NCBI GenBank assembly: GCA_946406145.1
Contig: CAMJJL010000015.1
Span: 1-41,847 of the forward strand
From: an uncultured Clostridia bacterium
Lineage (GTDB): Bacteria; Bacillota; Clostridia; Oscillospirales; Acutalibacteraceae
Reading direction: 5' to 3'
DNA length: 41,847 nucleotides
Part shown: positions 41,634 through 41,847 of the stretch, one piece after another
How the letters are laid out: the number at the start of each line of letters is the position of its first letter
Position numbering within the stretch: position 1 is the first letter of the stretch
Notes under the pieces: generated by a model
The model's database searches: none
What the model was told of the DNA's origin: nothing
The model's input: the letters and a program-made list of their open reading frames with translations, nothing else
Position numbers and translations under genes: made by a program

Positions 41634-41847
41634 GTCATGATCACTCCTTCTCCCTGATCATACTCGGGCTCATCTTCCAGTTCATCAAGAAACTCGCCGC
41701 ATCCGTAGTCAGAAACGCACACATAACCGTCTTCGATGAACTTACCATGATATTCTTCCATCATATACTCGCCGAATGCCTGAAAGTCAAAGTATTCCTC
41801 CATGTCGATACCTAAGGAATAGACGTTGCCGTCCTTGTAATCATTTA
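41630..41847 (-). CDS. ArdA-like antirestriction protein, C-terminal part (runs off the window)
   Basis: The last 72 codons of a gene whose start lies beyond the right edge: NDYKDGNVYSLGIDMEEYFD, then FQAFGEYMMEEYHGKFIEDG and an acidic end DELEDEPEYDQGEGVIMT. The YSLGIDMEEYFDFQAFG pattern and the acidic character fit the last domain of ArdA proteins, DNA mimics that protect incoming elements from type I restriction. The match is by eye only. Confidence 0.5.
   Translation of the reverse strand, partial: NDYKDGNVYSLGIDMEEYFDFQAFGEYMMEEYHGKFIEDGYVCVSDYGCGEFLDELEDEPEYDQGEGVIMT

Larger units (their letters stand above)
29801..41847. mobile_element. Integrated element in cotJC (degraded ICE-like), left part
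   Basis: The left boundary is the point where cotJC homology ends (about 29794-29801). A large serine recombinase lies at this end. Inside are genes typical of clostridial ICEs (DUF3789, ArdA-like, VirB6/TrbL, PrgI, VirB4), with the two largest conjugation genes broken, plus metabolic cargo. The right end is beyond the window, so the size is at least 12 kb. Confidence 0.8.

Noticed and set aside
1..41847. tRNA or rRNA genes, replication origin
   Set aside because: No cloverleaf with a TTCGAAT-type arm, no rRNA sequence and no DnaA-box cluster was noticed on either strand.

Overview
The window looks like a chromosome segment of a sporulating, dockerin-bearing Gram-positive gut Clostridium of the Ruminococcus/Oscillospiraceae type. 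The genus is an inference from gene content: three secreted proteins end in type I dockerins, there is a sortase-assembled surface protein cluster, cotJ spore-coat genes are present, and Clostridia-type integrative-conjugative element (ICE) genes occupy the right side.

Layout. (1) 1-7642: a sortase B-like transpeptidase, a small Spy0128/FctA-like pilin and a 1984-residue wall-anchored adhesin, closed by a terminator. (2) 7721-12505: a MATE transporter reduced by internal deletion to about 100 codons, a divergent AraC regulator, a CotH-dockerin protein and an acyltransferase. (3) 12548-18594: a 1185-residue protein with eight Fn3-like modules and an SGNH hydrolase, a protein with four tandem zinc ribbons, a CDP-alcohol phosphatidyltransferase and a VOC protein. 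(4) 18677-21305: an A+T-rich NlpC/P60-dockerin gene. Its transcript should begin with a roughly 185-nt leader that can form a long hairpin followed by two mutually exclusive hairpins, one of them terminator-like. The gene is bracketed by inverted arrays of short repeats that resemble IS21-family ends. (5) 21346-28991: ordinary chromosomal genes (rlmD, murC, an HtrA protease, a DUF2975/HTH/lipoprotein operon, a GNAT enzyme, an amidohydrolase). (6) 29168-29801: cotJA, cotJB and the first 63 codons of cotJC. (7) 29801 to the right edge: an integrated element that splits cotJC. A large serine recombinase sits at its left end, antisense to cotJC. It also carries cargo (a DUF3789 small protein, a truncated KptA, an Fe-alcohol dehydrogenase, two acetyltransferases, a LytTR regulator, a dockerin protein with an Asn/Gly-rich repeat region) and degraded conjugation genes (VirB4 with a large internal deletion and a frameshift, PrgI, the C-terminal half of a VirB6/TrbL protein, an ArdA-like protein). 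The right end and the rest of cotJC are not in the window.

How it fits together. Much of the left half and two of the acquired modules encode secreted or surface-anchored proteins: pilus and adhesin, CotH-dockerin, SGNH-Fn3, NlpC-dockerin and the Asn-rich dockerin protein. No cohesin or scaffoldin is present, so the dockerin proteins must dock onto scaffolds encoded elsewhere. The most interesting points are the cotJC interruption by a conjugation-defective element that keeps an intact recombinase, which resembles the skin-type arrangement of sporulation genes, and the structured leader of the NlpC/P60-dockerin gene. Functions are assigned by recognising motifs by eye; no database search was run.
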